Source of the DNA: Physcia stellaris
Taxonomy: Eukaryota > Ascomycota > Lecanoromycetes > Caliciales > Physciaceae
Direction of reading: 5' to 3'
DNA: 64,000 nt
Assembly: GCA_018902385.1 (NCBI GenBank)
Contig: JABSSW010000001.1
Location: 186,001-250,000, forward strand
Below, in pieces: positions 25,304-36,659 of the stretch. Each line of letters begins with the position of its first letter. Within the stretch, counting starts at the first letter, position 1. The position numbers and the translations under genes are program-made. The notes under the pieces are model-generated. The model worked only from the letters and a program-made list of their open reading frames with translations. It was not told the DNA's origin and ran no database searches.

Positions 25304-26565
25304 TGCAGAAGAGTTTGGGACTTTCTTCTTCGCGGCATGTTCAGGGCACATAGCGTGAGTCTTCTCAATAGTCAGCTTGCAAGCGAGGTCGTTCAGGTTG
25401 GCTGACTACATATCCAAGCCGATACACTACTCTTCACTCGCATGTAGGTAAACAATGTCGTGGGTCGTTATCTAAATTTTGTTTGCGGCCTAGATGGCTG
25501 CTTCGCATCATTGCCGTCTTCCTCTCTGTCCCAGATATTGCGACGTGTACATGCTATTCATTCCGTTCTCCTACGTTACCCGATTGCCTGGCGTGGCGTC
25601 TATTCGCTCAAGAATATCTGGCATTGTACGCGACCGCTTACTCGACCTTGACTCTCTATCACGCGTTACAGTCATCGACGACTTACTAGGCTGCTCATTA
25701 AAGTATTACGTTTCTGTCCAAGATTCAGTCCACGCTAATAGCGCTCGTCTTGTACGCTCAGAGCCGTATGACTGAAATCTTGGTTCTGCATCCCTACATG
25801 TATCTCCTCGGAAACGCTATATTAGGCCATTAATCTGGGTCTTAGCTCAACTAGCTTACTCCGGCAGTCAAAGCAACACCACAGTATGTAGAGGCGCTGG
25901 TCGCTTCGCAGACCATTGAGTGTCTACTTTCCACGAAATCACGCCCATCAGCTGGCCTTCGCTCCATTGATATTTTCATTGGTCTTTCAGAAATTCTTCG
26001 GTAAGATCTGCATGGAGTCTTCCTCTATTCTGTATAAAGCTTGGGAGAAGCGAGAGTCAATTGATGTCTAAGTAACTGCTTAACCAGGCAACCTGCAGAA
26101 CACCTGCCTGCTAGGGCTCAGCGTAGGTGGATTTCCTTGTCTGTCAAAGAATGCAGGTAAGCTAGACTAAAGACTAGGAGAGCTTACGAGAAGGTTTTGT
26201 AGTTCCTGCTACTATCTACGTAAGTGTGGGAGGGGGCACCTTTGCAGCAGACAAAGGAAAGCGAGCGGACCTACTCTAAAACTAAGGCAGAAGGCAAATA
26301 GGCATACCATGCTAGGATATAAGAGTCAGAACCCCCCAGCTACAAGTCATTGGTTTTCATCCAGCACCGTCCACTTCCAGAATCCAACGCTCTAGAACAT
26401 CAACTCTTCGGTATCCCATTTTGTCTCTCCAGGCAAGAAAACCCCGCAACATCCGCCCAATCAGAACCCCAATCTCATCAAACTATCACACACGCAAAGA
26501 CAGCGTCCTCTAACCCCCCGAAAGTTTCCTCCCGTAAAGCCCAGCGCCCACAAAAACAACGCAAG
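25304..26565. other. Intergenic, nothing recognised
   Basis: About 1.26 kb. ORFs of 60-93 codons near 25460-25775 overlap in three frames on one strand and have no domain. Confidence 0.5.
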
Positions 26566-26817
26566 ATGCACCAAGCAGCCTCCAATGGCTGGGAGATCGT
26601 CACGCTTGTGCTTGGAGTCATGTTGGCGGGAGTAGTGTTGTGGATGGGACGTGGACAACTTGGGCGGTGCTGCACTCGGTTCCAGCGGGATCGGAACCAG
26701 TATCCTCAGAACCAGCCTAATCGGAATGGGCAGCACACTCAGTCTTTCCAGCTCCAGGCCGTTCCGCCTCAACCCCCGACTATCCCGAATCTACCTTTCC
26801 AGGCTTCGACCGACTAA
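26566..26817 (+). CDS. Small single-pass membrane protein, 83 aa
   Basis: The Met at 26566 is followed at once by a hydrophobic segment (IVTLVLGVMLAGVVLWM), then GRGQLGRCCTRFQR with two adjacent Cys that could be palmitoylated, then a Gln/Asn/Pro-rich tail. The ORF is open back to 26350, but that leader is low complexity. It is the first of three similar-sized membrane ORFs in 1.7 kb. Family unknown. Confidence 0.4.
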   Translation: MHQAASNGWEIVTLVLGVMLAGVVLWMGRGQLGRCCTRFQRDRNQYPQNQPNRNGQHTQSFQLQAVPPQPPTIPNLPFQASTD

Positions 26818-27143
26818 GCACCGTTGTGGATTAATCGATAGGTCACTGAGGACTTTCTGAGGGTCTTTAGGAAAACTGATTGAGGGCGCTCATCATAAGA
26901 GGGTCGGCACGAGCAAACCATTCAGCACGGCTTCCAATTACGATATTCCCTCAGCCTACCAGCCACAAAGCAGCCGCAATCATCATAATCGTTACTGACA
27001 ATGCTCAGATCCGACCTTACATTAAATTACATCCCAAACCAACCCCCTCCCCCCTAAGCAAACGCACAAGTAAATAACCATCAAATACTCAGTCCCCAAT
27101 CTCCTACCTCCCATCGCTTCCCAAATCTCCTCGTAGCTGTAGC
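26818..27143. other. Intergenic between convergent small genes
   Basis: About 330 bp of 3' flanks. Nothing else seen. Confidence 0.5.
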
Positions 27144-27332
27144 TCAATCCCATATATTCAAATACCCCCGAACCTTGAACAACTTTCCAACCAGAGCGCC
27201 GAGCCCCACAACAACAATCATGCCCAGCATCAAGCCTACAACGATGACTCCCAGAATGACGATTAGGCTGAGAAATGCCCCGAGGGCGATGGTGGCGATT
27301 TTGTAGGTCTGGAGTTGGGATAATGGATCCAT
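27144..27332 (-). CDS. Small membrane protein, 62 aa
   Basis: The Met at 27332 gives MDPLSQLQTYK, then about 35 very hydrophobic residues with GxxxG-like spacing (enough for one long or two short helices), and a short basic tail (KLFKVRGYLNIWD). The frame is open up to 27497 with a Pro/Thr/Gln-rich leader, so a 117-residue form is possible. No family recognised. Confidence 0.4.
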   Translation of the reverse strand: MDPLSQLQTYKIATIALGAFLSLIVILGVIVVGLMLGMIVVVGLGALVGKLFKVRGYLNIWD

Positions 27333-28059
27333 GGGGGAGGTAAGGGTGGTTTTTGATGGGAAGGTGTGCTGGGGGGATGGATGGATTTGTTGGTTTTTCT
27401 GGGGGGTTAGGTGTTGACTTTGGAGGACTTTGAAGAGGGGGGGAAGATGAGTGTTTAAAGATAGAGTGGTTTGGAGGTTGGAAGGTGGGTTCTCCACTGC
27501 TTGATATATATACCTACCGCGCTTTGTTTGCCATATCTGACTTGTATATCAGTGACGTTGCTTGGATCTGTGACGACATGTTTCTCTCTGAGATCTTACA
27601 CGCGAGAGGAAGATCGTAAATTCATCGCAAGTAGGGAATGAGAAGCTCGCCAGCTCACCAATTAGTGAGGAGATGAGATGGCGATGAGTTGTGCTAGAGC
27701 TAAAGTATCCTTGTCGATAGGTGTATGAGCTGGATAGGAAGAAAAGAGAAACATCGTGAAGTATTTGAAGGTAGGAAATAAGAAGCTCGCCAGCTCATTC
27801 ACAAGTGTGAAGATGAGATGAGATGGGGGTGATGTGTGATACGTCTAAATAGAGATGAGTATCCTAGGCGACAGGTGTATGACCTGGACAGAAAAGAAAA
27901 GGCCGCAAATCTCTTCGTCCAAAGAACTGAATATCAAGCCTAGAATCCACCCCCCTTAAAATCGTTTCATCCAGTCTCATTACCTTCCTCAAAGGCTTTA
28001 CACAAGGCACTAATTCTCATCCCCTTCACATCCCTCAATCTCCCCTAAATTCAGCGAGA
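27333..28059. other. Intergenic with tandem repeat
   Basis: Between divergent small membrane genes, so it holds both promoters. It contains the two-copy tandem repeat at about 27606-27890, listed separately. Confidence 0.5.
27606..27890. repeat. Two-copy tandem repeat, unit about 141 bp
   Basis: Copy 1 starts near 27606 and copy 2 near 27747. Shared blocks include AAGAAGCTCGCCAGCTCA-type sequence, GAAGATGAGATG-type sequence and GACAGGTGTATGACCTGGA-type sequence. The copies have diverged by substitutions and small indels. There is no coding potential. It lies in the shared promoter region of two small membrane genes. Confidence 0.7.
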
Positions 28060-28263
28060 ATGCCCTTCTCTCTCACAACCATCCTCCGCTACACCCTCTC
28101 CACAGTTGCCATAATCATCACCATCGTCGTCATCGTCCTCCTGCTTCTTATGTTCTGCGTCATTCTTCAACGCCCTCTTGAAGCTATGGAGCCATTACCC
28201 CTCGGACCTCGAGGGAACGCTGACCGTCCTTACGATTTGGCTGTTTTCGATGCGCGAACATAA
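28060..28263 (+). CDS. Small single-pass membrane protein, 67 aa
   Basis: MPFSLTTILRYTLST leads into about 24 hydrophobic residues (VAIIITIVVIVLLLLMFCVI). A polar tail with Pro, Gly and Arg follows and ends FDART. The segment could be a signal anchor. It is compact, with Met, membrane segment and stop all in one exon. No family recognised. It shares the neighbourhood with two other small membrane ORFs. Confidence 0.45.
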   Translation: MPFSLTTILRYTLSTVAIIITIVVIVLLLLMFCVILQRPLEAMEPLPLGPRGNADRPYDLAVFDART

Positions 28264-28830
28264 CTGTGGGGGTTAGGGAGAGGGTCGGTGAATTGGGCGA
28301 TTGGAGGTTGTGGCTGCTTGGGAGGGGGTTTGAGCTGGATTTTATGTAAGTGGAGGGTCTAGATTGGAGTTATCTAGGTAAATATTTTGGATTAGTGGAC
28401 TTGTCCTTGTAATAGTGGCCGCCAAAGCTCATTCTGACTCTTTTGTATCTGTGATCCTCCCTCCGGTGGAAAACTGGAAGATCATCCTCAGTAATCAAAC
28501 AGTAAAAATGGCTCATCCCGACAGGCGTATTCTAGTTCTTGGGGATGTAGTCTTCTGTATGATATCAATCGACAATTAGGCTTGAGGCCTGGTGAAAGCC
28601 ATTCTGTTTTTCTTATGACTTGGAAGGAGAGGTGTTCCTTCCAGAAGCACCGGCGGTCGCAGTTGCCAACTGAGAATGTGCAGAGGTTAAGGGGCTCCTA
28701 CATCTCATTCCCTTGTTCTCCTTTGACATCTTCTTCCACCAACAAAGTATCCATATCACTATAGTTGTTTCCCAACTACCGAAGTCGTTCGTTACATTTC
28801 TCTAAATTTTGATATCTATAAATTGCAGCC
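28264..28830. other. Intergenic, promoter of the 28.8 kb gene
   Basis: About 570 bp. A TATA-like TATCTATAAATT lies near 28811, just upstream of the ATG at 28831. Nothing else seen. Confidence 0.5.
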
Positions 28831-30404
28831 ATGAGTACATCCGACATGAAGAAGCTTACCTACACCCTTCAAGACTGGAATGGCGTGATCCTTAACAAGG
28901 GCCAGCCACAGCAGCGTCCTGTCATTACCGAATTCCCACTATGTCTCAATGAAAACAAAAACAAAAAAGTACGCGTAGTCTCGGTCGATTGGATGTCCGA
29001 CAAATACATCTCCCGCGTCTTCGCAGAGTGCATTAGACAACGCCGAATCCCTCAGCTTCAAGCCAGTATCCTCGGATGCAGACTACCCTGGGTCGAATTT
29101 AGCCACAGCCGCAAATCAGAAGTGGAAACTCATGCTAGACATCTGAAATCTAATGTCACCGCATGCTGTAATCCTAGCAGTAACCTCCATTTCATGAGGA
29201 GACATATGCGTGCGCTGAACCGAATGGACTTGGAGCAAGCAGCAGCAGTCGTTCTATCTGCAATCCGCAATGATATGGGCATTTCCAATCGGAGGAGATA
29301 ATCGATACTTTGGTCCGAGAACTCGACCCCAAGGTAATCACGGAAAGCTGCATGTGGCTCGAAGAATTCCAATTGGAACCAAAAGCAACCCAAGAGGATG
29401 CCAAGCTTTTCAAAGTGCTTCATATGCTGGACCGAATGTTAAGGGAACAATCTGATGCTATCTTGAGCTCAGATGACGACGATAAGGGGTCTGTCAAAGA
29501 TTGGGGGTCCCTGCTGCCTCTTCTTCTCCGTGTACGACGCTGCAAGCCTTCTCAACAGCGCTGCCTCTTCATTCCTAGATGGATCTTCGATGCCGCCGAA
29601 ATGAAGCCGCCTCCTCAACATGCAGCTTGGGGAAAGTACGACATGCCCCTGCCTGGTCACGAGCCCGAGCTTTTGGTTGACTACAACGAGGACAATATCA
29701 TTCTCAGTCGTCACCACTTTCGCACTCTTCAACGCCGTCTTCTACGTATCCATAAATACTGGGATCCAAAAATACATTATAGACAGGCTGTCAGCGACTT
29801 TGTGATGGACGTCATCCATAGGGCCCGTTTTATCATTTCCAAGGCTTTTTCGTCCAACAATACGGTAGTCGTGGCGCACTACTTCCTTGCTCTGCAGCGA
29901 CGCTTACAGCGCAAAGCCGGCTCGTGCATGTATAGGATTGGCCCCTTCCAGGAAAACGAAGCCAGGAGACTCGTGCAGAATAACCCCGACTTTCTGACCA
30001 CTTTTGAGCAACGATTGAGTATTTTCGGCCGTCAGAAAGGTCTACCTGTCACCGAGGCTGTATTGCCACAGATCGATCGATGCTGCCTTTTGATGAGGAG
30101 ATATGTCAAAGTCTATGGAGCTGGCAGGCGTGAGAATTTGGTGTATACCCCCGGACAGAGTGCCAAGGCGTCGCGAGGCGCTGAGGACCAGTATAACTTG
30201 CTCTGCAATAGCTTGAGTAAGTTGAGCATGGCAGCGAGGAAGGAAGGTCTACCATATCCGGGAAGGGTACAAAAATTCCTGCCTATAAAAACCATGGTCG
30301 ACAATCGGTCGTTCAAGGAGGATGCCTTCTCGAATGGGAAAATCCCAGGGTGGGAGACATGGCTGGCTCAAAGAGAGGTAACGGGCATGTTACATCGGGC
30401 TTGA
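28831..30404 (+). CDS. Unrecognised protein, about 524 aa, interrupted by a frameshift
   Basis: A frame opens at 28831 and stops at about 29301. A second frame on the same strand reads from about 29278 to 30404. Inserting one base in ATGGGCATT near 29276 joins them continuously (NDMG, then FQSEEIIDTLVREL), giving one protein of about 524 residues. No intron fits the short overlap. The protein is soluble, charged and without obvious repeats. Arg/Leu-rich helices such as FRTLQRRLLRIHKYW and YFLALQRRLQRKAG recur, suggesting a helical fold. I do not recognise a family. It is either a pseudogene or affected by the same base-call problem as other genes here. Confidence 0.5.
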
Positions 30405-30802
30405 TCCGAAGTGATGTAGATCTTGATTCTTCTTTTGTGACTTAAATGGAGGAGTCTTCAGCTTCGTTGACTTGGCTATATTTCTTGGAAGATTATATCT
30501 TTCGTCTCTCCAGTTTGAATTTTGGGGTCTCAACAACAGCTTCCGTGACTCAGGAGACACAGCCAACTGATAATACACTTGCTGCATTCGGCCGTGACCT
30601 GAAGGTCTACTATTTCTGTGCAAATTGATGAATGATGTAGTCAGGGTAGCAAGGCGAAGGCGTAGGGACAGCTAAGATTTTCAGAGATAGTTGTGGGGCT
30701 GAGACATCATCATGAAGGTGGTGAGCTAGACATCTGGATCAGGCATTACTCCGTATGGCAGATATCATCTGGTACTCTCTCCGAGCTGTGCGCTAGGCCG
30801 AG
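30405..30802. other. Intergenic between convergent genes
   Basis: About 400 bp of 3' flanks. Nothing recognised. Confidence 0.5.
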
Positions 30803-32183
30803 CTATGAGATATCGGCCCAACGAGACAATTGCGAGAAGATGCTGAAACCCAGCGGATGATCCATTGCCGGCCCTTGATACTGAAACATTCGATAAGACC
30901 ATACAGGCGTAGACCAGGTAAGAAAGACAAGGAGCCACACGAATCCAACAATCTTCTGCCACGTTGGGGTATAGTGCTTCTTGCTCCGGCTTCCCGTTAT
31001 TCTGGACCATAACTCCTGCACACCATCTTCAAGCATGATTCCGAGTGCTTGAGTACAGAAAAAGTGAACGGTACCTGAGCCTCGAACGTCGTAAGTTTCT
31101 TGCGCCATGCCCGCGTGCATCAAACCCGAAATCAGGAAAGAAATCCAAATTTTCAAGTATCGGGACAGAAACTTGCCCCGAGGAATTCGTAGCAGGTCAT
31201 GAGTAATTCTATTCGATATACCATCGAAGGTTGCACGCAACTCTTGATGCCATACGGTACTGGACAACGCATCATAATTAGCTCACCATGCGGTCTGTAA
31301 TTACTACATATTTACGCTTGTCAATTGAATTACGTATCGTGATATTACCCTTCGGAGCCAGCAACAGCTTATTTTGTTAGGTAAAGTACCTTTCTCGCAG
31401 AAAAAATGGAATGTTTGATACTTACCCCCAGAGTTTCCTGATTGTATAAAGCTCGGTAGGTGATCCCATTAGTGGAGGCCATTCCTGGGGATTGCTTAAC
31501 CTGCTTCCCACCGCAACAAAAGAAGCAGCGTCTGTCACCATCATAAGCCCGAACGCAGATCTCAGCCAGAAACAGACTGTACTGGTCAATCGAAATACTG
31601 TCGCATCGATTGGGAGGCGATCGTTGCGGCTAAGCACCGGTATGGTCTCTAGAGTATATGAATTAGGATCTGGATGCACCACCTGAGTACAGAGATCCAC
31701 AATCGATATACAGCATATCATGGATACAAAACGCTGTGCCAGAAACGTTGTGCGCGACGGGACATATTGAGGGTCAGCGGAGGAAAAGGGCGGTACGCCT
31801 TTGACCTGCCATGGTCTCCCAACGCCCCGGAGATTGGCTAAGAGGTCGATTGTGTAGCTTGACCTAAACTTTGAAGATGTCCTCTGTCTTGGACGGTAAG
31901 CCTCCGGACCGCCAGCATCCAAGTTCCACTTGCTGCACAATAATCTTTCAACTGCGCTGAACGGGACGCTAGCCCAAATAGAATCTATGGCGGCACGAGT
32001 ATTCCTATCATCAATCCAACGATTGGAGCCCTTGTGGTAGGCAAAGAAGCAGGCTACATTGATCGCGATTGCTAGCAGGGACCAGAGAACTCTTAGTGGA
32101 GACTTGATACTGATGGTACTGGCTGCCCAGATAGAAAATTGTGACAAGAATGCCAGCAAGCCTAGAGCAATGGGGGCCTCCAT
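30803..32183 (-). CDS. Wax-synthase-like MBOAT acyltransferase, 404 aa
   Basis: Two exons on the minus strand, 31426-32183 and 30803-31259, with an in-phase 166-nt intron. Several hydrophobic segments span the protein. The signature EWPPLMGSPTELYTIRKLWG, then VWHQELR, followed by LISGLMHAGM with its conserved His, is that of the membrane-bound O-acyltransferases of the wax-synthase type. Fungal members are mostly acetyltransferases decorating terpenoid or other secondary metabolites (Pyr7, AusQ and AndG belong to this type). No terpene cyclase, PKS or P450 lies next to it; it sits beside transposon remnants. Substrate unknown. The family is secure; the role is inference. Confidence 0.85.
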
Positions 32184-32235
32184 TATGACTGCTTTTCGCC
32201 GGCGTAAATGCTGTATCGAACATACTCGTCGTCAA

Positions 32236-32635
32236 TAGGGGTCGTCAGAGTAACTTTTTTTCGACCTCGCAGACCTCGTAGACCTCGCAAGCAGGGGTTT
32301 GAAAAAACTCCCCCACGCTATGCTAACGAGGTTTGCAAGATCTACGAGTACTCGTAGATCTCGTTAGCTAATTGAACTCAATCGATACGATCTCGTTAAC
32401 GACCTTGTTGTTGCATTTTTGAAAATCTTTTTTCGAGAAATTTGAGATCGATTTTAGTGCGCTCAAATCAAACGACTAATTACACGAAGTTTAACGAGTT
32501 TAACATATTTAAGACTTTATTAATCATCGCAAAGAACGGGACTTTCACGATAAAATCACTTAACGAGCTTTACGAGGTCTAATAGGTCAATGAGCTAAAG
32601 GGCTTTACGAGGTTGAAAAAAAAGTTACTCTGACG
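32236..32635. mobile_element. Inverted-repeat element, copy A, about 400 bp
   Basis: The left end reads TAGGGGTCGTCAGAGTAAC and continues into a T-run and CGACCTCG. The right end, read in reverse complement, starts CGTCAGAGTAAC and has the same T-run and CAACCTCG. The terminal inverted repeat is therefore about 27 bp with one indel and one mismatch. The outermost TAGGGGT of the left end is missing on the right. The interior is AT-rich and contains a perfect 24-bp palindrome at 32338-32361. There is no ORF. Its termini match the element at 37818-38246. Confidence 0.7.
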
Positions 32636-32699
32636 AATGCAGAATAGACGTGAATTGCCGAGGATGCCACCGACGCTAAATCCTTCGCCTATTTCCGAT

Positions 32700-33014
32700 G
32701 TGCAGAACTCTTGCTAATGCTTGGCACTCGTAGATCTTTTTTGCCCCGAGTTCGTCATCAAGATTACATGTAAAATTTAACTTTGAAATCGAAATATTTC
32801 TGACATTTGACGATGTCAAATTGTCAACTCGATCAATACGTTGTTGTTGAACGTTACTTTAAGATTCCTAGCATTGTGTCGATCATATCATCACACAAAC
32901 AGGTTTAAATAATAAATTATATGATGTTGACGTTGAGTTATATCGATTGAAAACTTTGAATGTGTCGGGATAAAAAGGAATTACGAGTGCCAAGCATTAG
33001 CAAGAGTTCTGCAC
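32700..33014. mobile_element. Inverted-repeat element, 315 bp, 33-bp perfect TIRs
   Basis: The arms 32700-32732 and 32982-33014 are exact reverse complements (33 bp), starting GTGCAGAACTCTTGCTAATG. The interior is AT-rich with no ORF. I saw no convincing target-site duplication. It lies 64 bp from the neighbouring element and belongs to a different family. Confidence 0.7.
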
Positions 33015-33857
33015 GTAATCCGCAAGCTCCCCAATTTATGATACTGTGATGAACGTCCATCTTCTGTCGACTCACCATTGTTGCCTTGTTACCCACAGAT
33101 TCAGACGGAGGTACGTACACGTCTCCAAAGCATGTAAGTCTGCAGGGACTTTAGCCATACCTTCTTGCGCGCCAATCGCTCACCAGATGTCAGATGTCCG
33201 CCTCACCTTATCTCGTAAATCATTACTCGTATGCCCCGTCCCGGTCAGCCTTTCTTCTAGACGTTACAGAGCCTGCAGGCTGCATCACACCCTAGGGCTC
33301 TAGACCCGCATGCACACACGGCGTTCTCGCATGACGATATTCTCCGCATTTGGAAACTCGGGCCATCGTACTGGAGGCTATGGCTTCTTCCTTTGCGTCC
33401 CAACGCTGTGGGCGATGTTTTCGCCCACGAAGTACCGTGCATGACGTACTGCCTTTGAAGATGTAGTATTTAGAAACAGAAGGAATTGGAATTCACCCGG
33501 TGTCAACGACGACCGAAGGCCACATGACATCTTCATTGGCTTGGTGAAGGCTGGTCTTGTTTGGGCCAAGGTTGAGAAGCGACGGCGAAAAATACAACCA
33601 ATACCGGGGACGCCAGAGCGGATACAATATCGATGGCAACACATCCAAGGCGACAACATAGCCCGCTGCTATGACACGGCCATGTCGATGACCTTCTGGC
33701 CAGCACAGAGACCTACGTTTCTCTAGCTTGCCGAACGAGTAACAATGAGGAATATGTTGTTAATTGTGTTCTATATATACTGGGTTGGCTTAATTTCAAG
33801 GTTTCTCGATGGCCCGGGCCCGCTAGCCAACCAAAGATCACTTCGTACAACAACACG

Positions 33858-35247
33858 CTAAGTGTGCCGGTCATCGGCGAATGACTGCACCGATCCTCTA
33901 TAGACCTTCGGTGGCGGTAACATCTCCTCCTGACTATTGAAGGAAGGCAATGTTTCTAGTCGGTATACCTTTGCGGAACCAATCGATTTTGGGTTGAGCA
34001 TCGAGTCGTTAACGTCAAACGCGCCAGACTCGGCGTCTTTATCTGATCGCCGTAGCTTGTCCCATGAGCCGGTACTCGACGAAAATGGCCTTGTGATGCT
34101 CGAGAGAAAGATCCGCAGCTTCTTGCCCTTGACCTCGATGAATTTCGGCAGCGAGAGCGTGCAGATGACGATCAACCCGAGACCAATCTCCGCGTAGGCC
34201 CACAGACCCATCCATGCCACGTTGTAGGATATGTCGGCCGTGGCGCCAGACTGCCGTGAGACGTACAGGATAACCATTGCGTTGGCGATGCAGGCGCTGC
34301 GGTCAGAACATCAGCCTATTGATCTCGAGGTCTAATGGGGGATTCAACGAACAATAAACCGATGCCAAACACAGACACAATTGCATACTTGCGCTTTGTA
34401 GGGATTCGTAATCTCCACACAGCTCGTGATGGGAGTACAAGGATTGAGATGTCGGTGATGATGTTGAAGAGGCATGTCAGCAGGATGTTGAGCGCAAAGT
34501 CAAGACATTTGCCGTCGGTAATAAGCGTGTTCCAGAACTTCTCGACGGGCGAGCATACGAAAATGCTGACCCAGAAGCACGCGAAGTTCCACGATACGAT
34601 GAGGACTATCAAGGTCCAAGAAGCGTAGAAGAGCACTGGATCGACGGCTTTGGTTGGCGCGAAAATCCGGATGTATTGCAGAAGGATTGTTGTCTTGACA
34701 ATCGTTATGGCTGGGCTGTACAGAATCTCATTCACCCAAGCCCACTGCTACCGTGTCAGCCCGCCCTGGTAGCCGCTCATCTGAGCATGGATGTTCCGTA
34801 CAAACACGACGTCATTCGACTGCTCCAGCGTGATATTCCACTGATGCGCTCCTCCACCGGCCTTGAGACAGAAGCGGCCAAGTCCCAGCATCACCACGAG
34901 CATGATCTGGAAAAAAACATTAGCCAGCACAATGACCCCATTCGGCAATGCCAAAGTTATATTACATAGGCTAGTATCGTTAGATCTAGGCTATGTTAAC
35001 AACCGTCACAATAGACCCAGGAGAGTGGTGGTAGCGAACAGTCGGTCACATCTGTGCGCCTGAGGATGCGCACTTTGGTATAGAGGCGTAAGCAGAGCAA
35101 AGTGCCTGGCACGACCGCGACAAGGACAGAGCAGATGTAAACTCCGACTTGCTCGGGCGATCGCGTGGACATGTGTCTCTCGACCCCAGGGGGAGTGTCC
35201 AGAGCTGGGGCATGCAAGAGCCGCTCCGCGGTTGCGTTGAAGACCAT
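33858..35247 (-). CDS. Fungal-rhodopsin-domain integral membrane protein
   Basis: Minus-strand gene with clear last exons: exon ending at 34802, then 34353-34744 and 33858-34296. The 57-nt intron at 34745-34801 has a CTGAC branch point. It removes an in-frame TAG and joins VVF to WAWVNEILYSP. The Met at 35247 starts a first helix (VGVYICSVLVAVVPGTLLCL). The exact boundary of the first intron (about 34890-35020) is unresolved. Further helices are FACIANAMVILYV, LANVFFQIMLVVMLGL and ILLTCLFNIITDISILVLPS. The motif GAHQWNITLEQ and the cytosolic tail (SMLNPKSIGSAKVYRLE) are typical of the seven-helix fungal rhodopsin/SAT4-like family. Function in these proteins is mostly unknown; some affect virulence or signalling. 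Confidence 0.8.
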
Positions 35248-35969
35248 GGCGAGGCCTCCGAAAATGTCAAAAACGGCAGAAAGAATGCAGACAGCTTCAA
35301 GAAGTGAATAGGTAGATACGAAACTGGAAGAAAACGGCGGAAAAGCAATGTTGATGAGGAAGGAAGAAGATGCGAACCGTGCGTGCTTGCTTAAGTTCTT
35401 GTCTCTTGATCCTTTCAAGCAGAGGGAGGCAAGGTTCAGCATCGGAAGGAGTTTGGTAAGTCAGCTAGCCTGCAGGACGAGGGCGTGCATGCATACTCGA
35501 TTTAGTCAAGTCCACTGCTGATTGCTGCGCTACTTAGCATATATCAAGGTTTGTTTGGGGACTGCACTGGCACTGCAGAGAGCAAGATGCAACCCGTAGA
35601 ATTACCTTCTTAAGGTTCGGGCCGAACTTGCGCAATTGTTTGATCTGAAAGGAATCGTACTGTAGTGATCGTTCTACGATGCGTCAAACAAGTATCGTTC
35701 AGACCATTTCACTAATGATCACTGGTCGACACTCATAGCTGATCTGATCCAATGTCCCGGAAACGAAACAGTTTCGTGCATGTTTGGAGTCGCAAGCCAC
35801 GTGGACCTGGATAAGTGGATATGCGCGCCATATGACCGCAGAAAACTCCTCAATCCTGAGTTTCACGCTTGGTAAGCTGGCCCCCACGCTGCGGCTTTCC
35901 TTTACGCATCAAGATTTCTCCGTACTCTATAGACGTGCTGTGTGAAACTTGATAATCCGATGAACCTAG
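35248..35969. other. Intergenic up to the LTR element
   Basis: About 720 bp with the promoter of the rhodopsin-domain gene on the left. No other feature recognised. Confidence 0.5.
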
Positions 35970-36120
35970 TGTTGGAATATCATGGTTGCATCATTGTCTG
36001 GTTCGTTCTAACTAGGAGGTAGGTGCTATTTACATATGTGAGGATGTCATAATTGCAGGTCCCGGGCAACGCGCTGGTCACGTGCCAAGCATTTTAATGA
36101 GGTTTAGCGTATTTTTAACA
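35970..36120 (-). repeat. LTR (left copy)
   Basis: 151 bp, TG...CA ends, preceded by the target duplication CCTAG. Relative to gag direction (minus strand) this is the 3' LTR. It carries mostly T where the other copy has C. Confidence 0.85.
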
Positions 36121-36659
36121 CATTTTCATACGTTGAGTCTACTGTTCAACGTTCTTCAATTCGTTCAATTCTGCACTTTTTGCAAGCAGCATATCGTTTC
36201 GGGTCGTCTTTTCATCGACCAGGCACTTCGGTTTTCATTTTCGTTCGATTTTCGTGACTCGTGAGGTGCTCATTTTCATATGCGGCATTCCGACCTATCT
36301 TCAGGCCTGCAGGGTGCCCATTTTCATACGTGGCAATGGTCATACAAGGTCTTCAGGGTGTTCACCCTCATACGCGGCATTTCAGTGCAGAGTGCCCATT
36401 TTCATAGCGGCGATATTTTAGTCATTTCGGCTTTCAATGAGTGCTCATATTTTTATACAGGTCATTTGGTCGTGAGATAATCACATCTTCATACAGTGCA
36501 TTCAACACGCTTTTGTATTCATTTCGTAACAACTTCATGCTTTTATTTCATCATGAGGCCTCGAACCCCATACACTTTCTCGAGGGTCGAATCAGAACGC
36601 GATCGAGTAATTCGCATAACTGGTTTTATTCGCTTCGTTCTTGCTTTTGCTCTTGTTTT

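Larger units (their letters stand above)
32184..33857. other. Repeat-rich intergenic stretch
   Basis: Two inverted-repeat elements (32236-32635 and 32700-33014) occupy the left half. Short ORFs at 33046-33726 have no recognisable content. Confidence 0.5.

Noticed and set aside
34745-34801. An in-frame TAG stop in the rhodopsin-domain gene, suggesting a pseudogene
   Set aside because: A 57-nt GT-AG intron with a CTGAC branch point removes it and joins VVF to WAWVNEILYSP cleanly, in the same frame.
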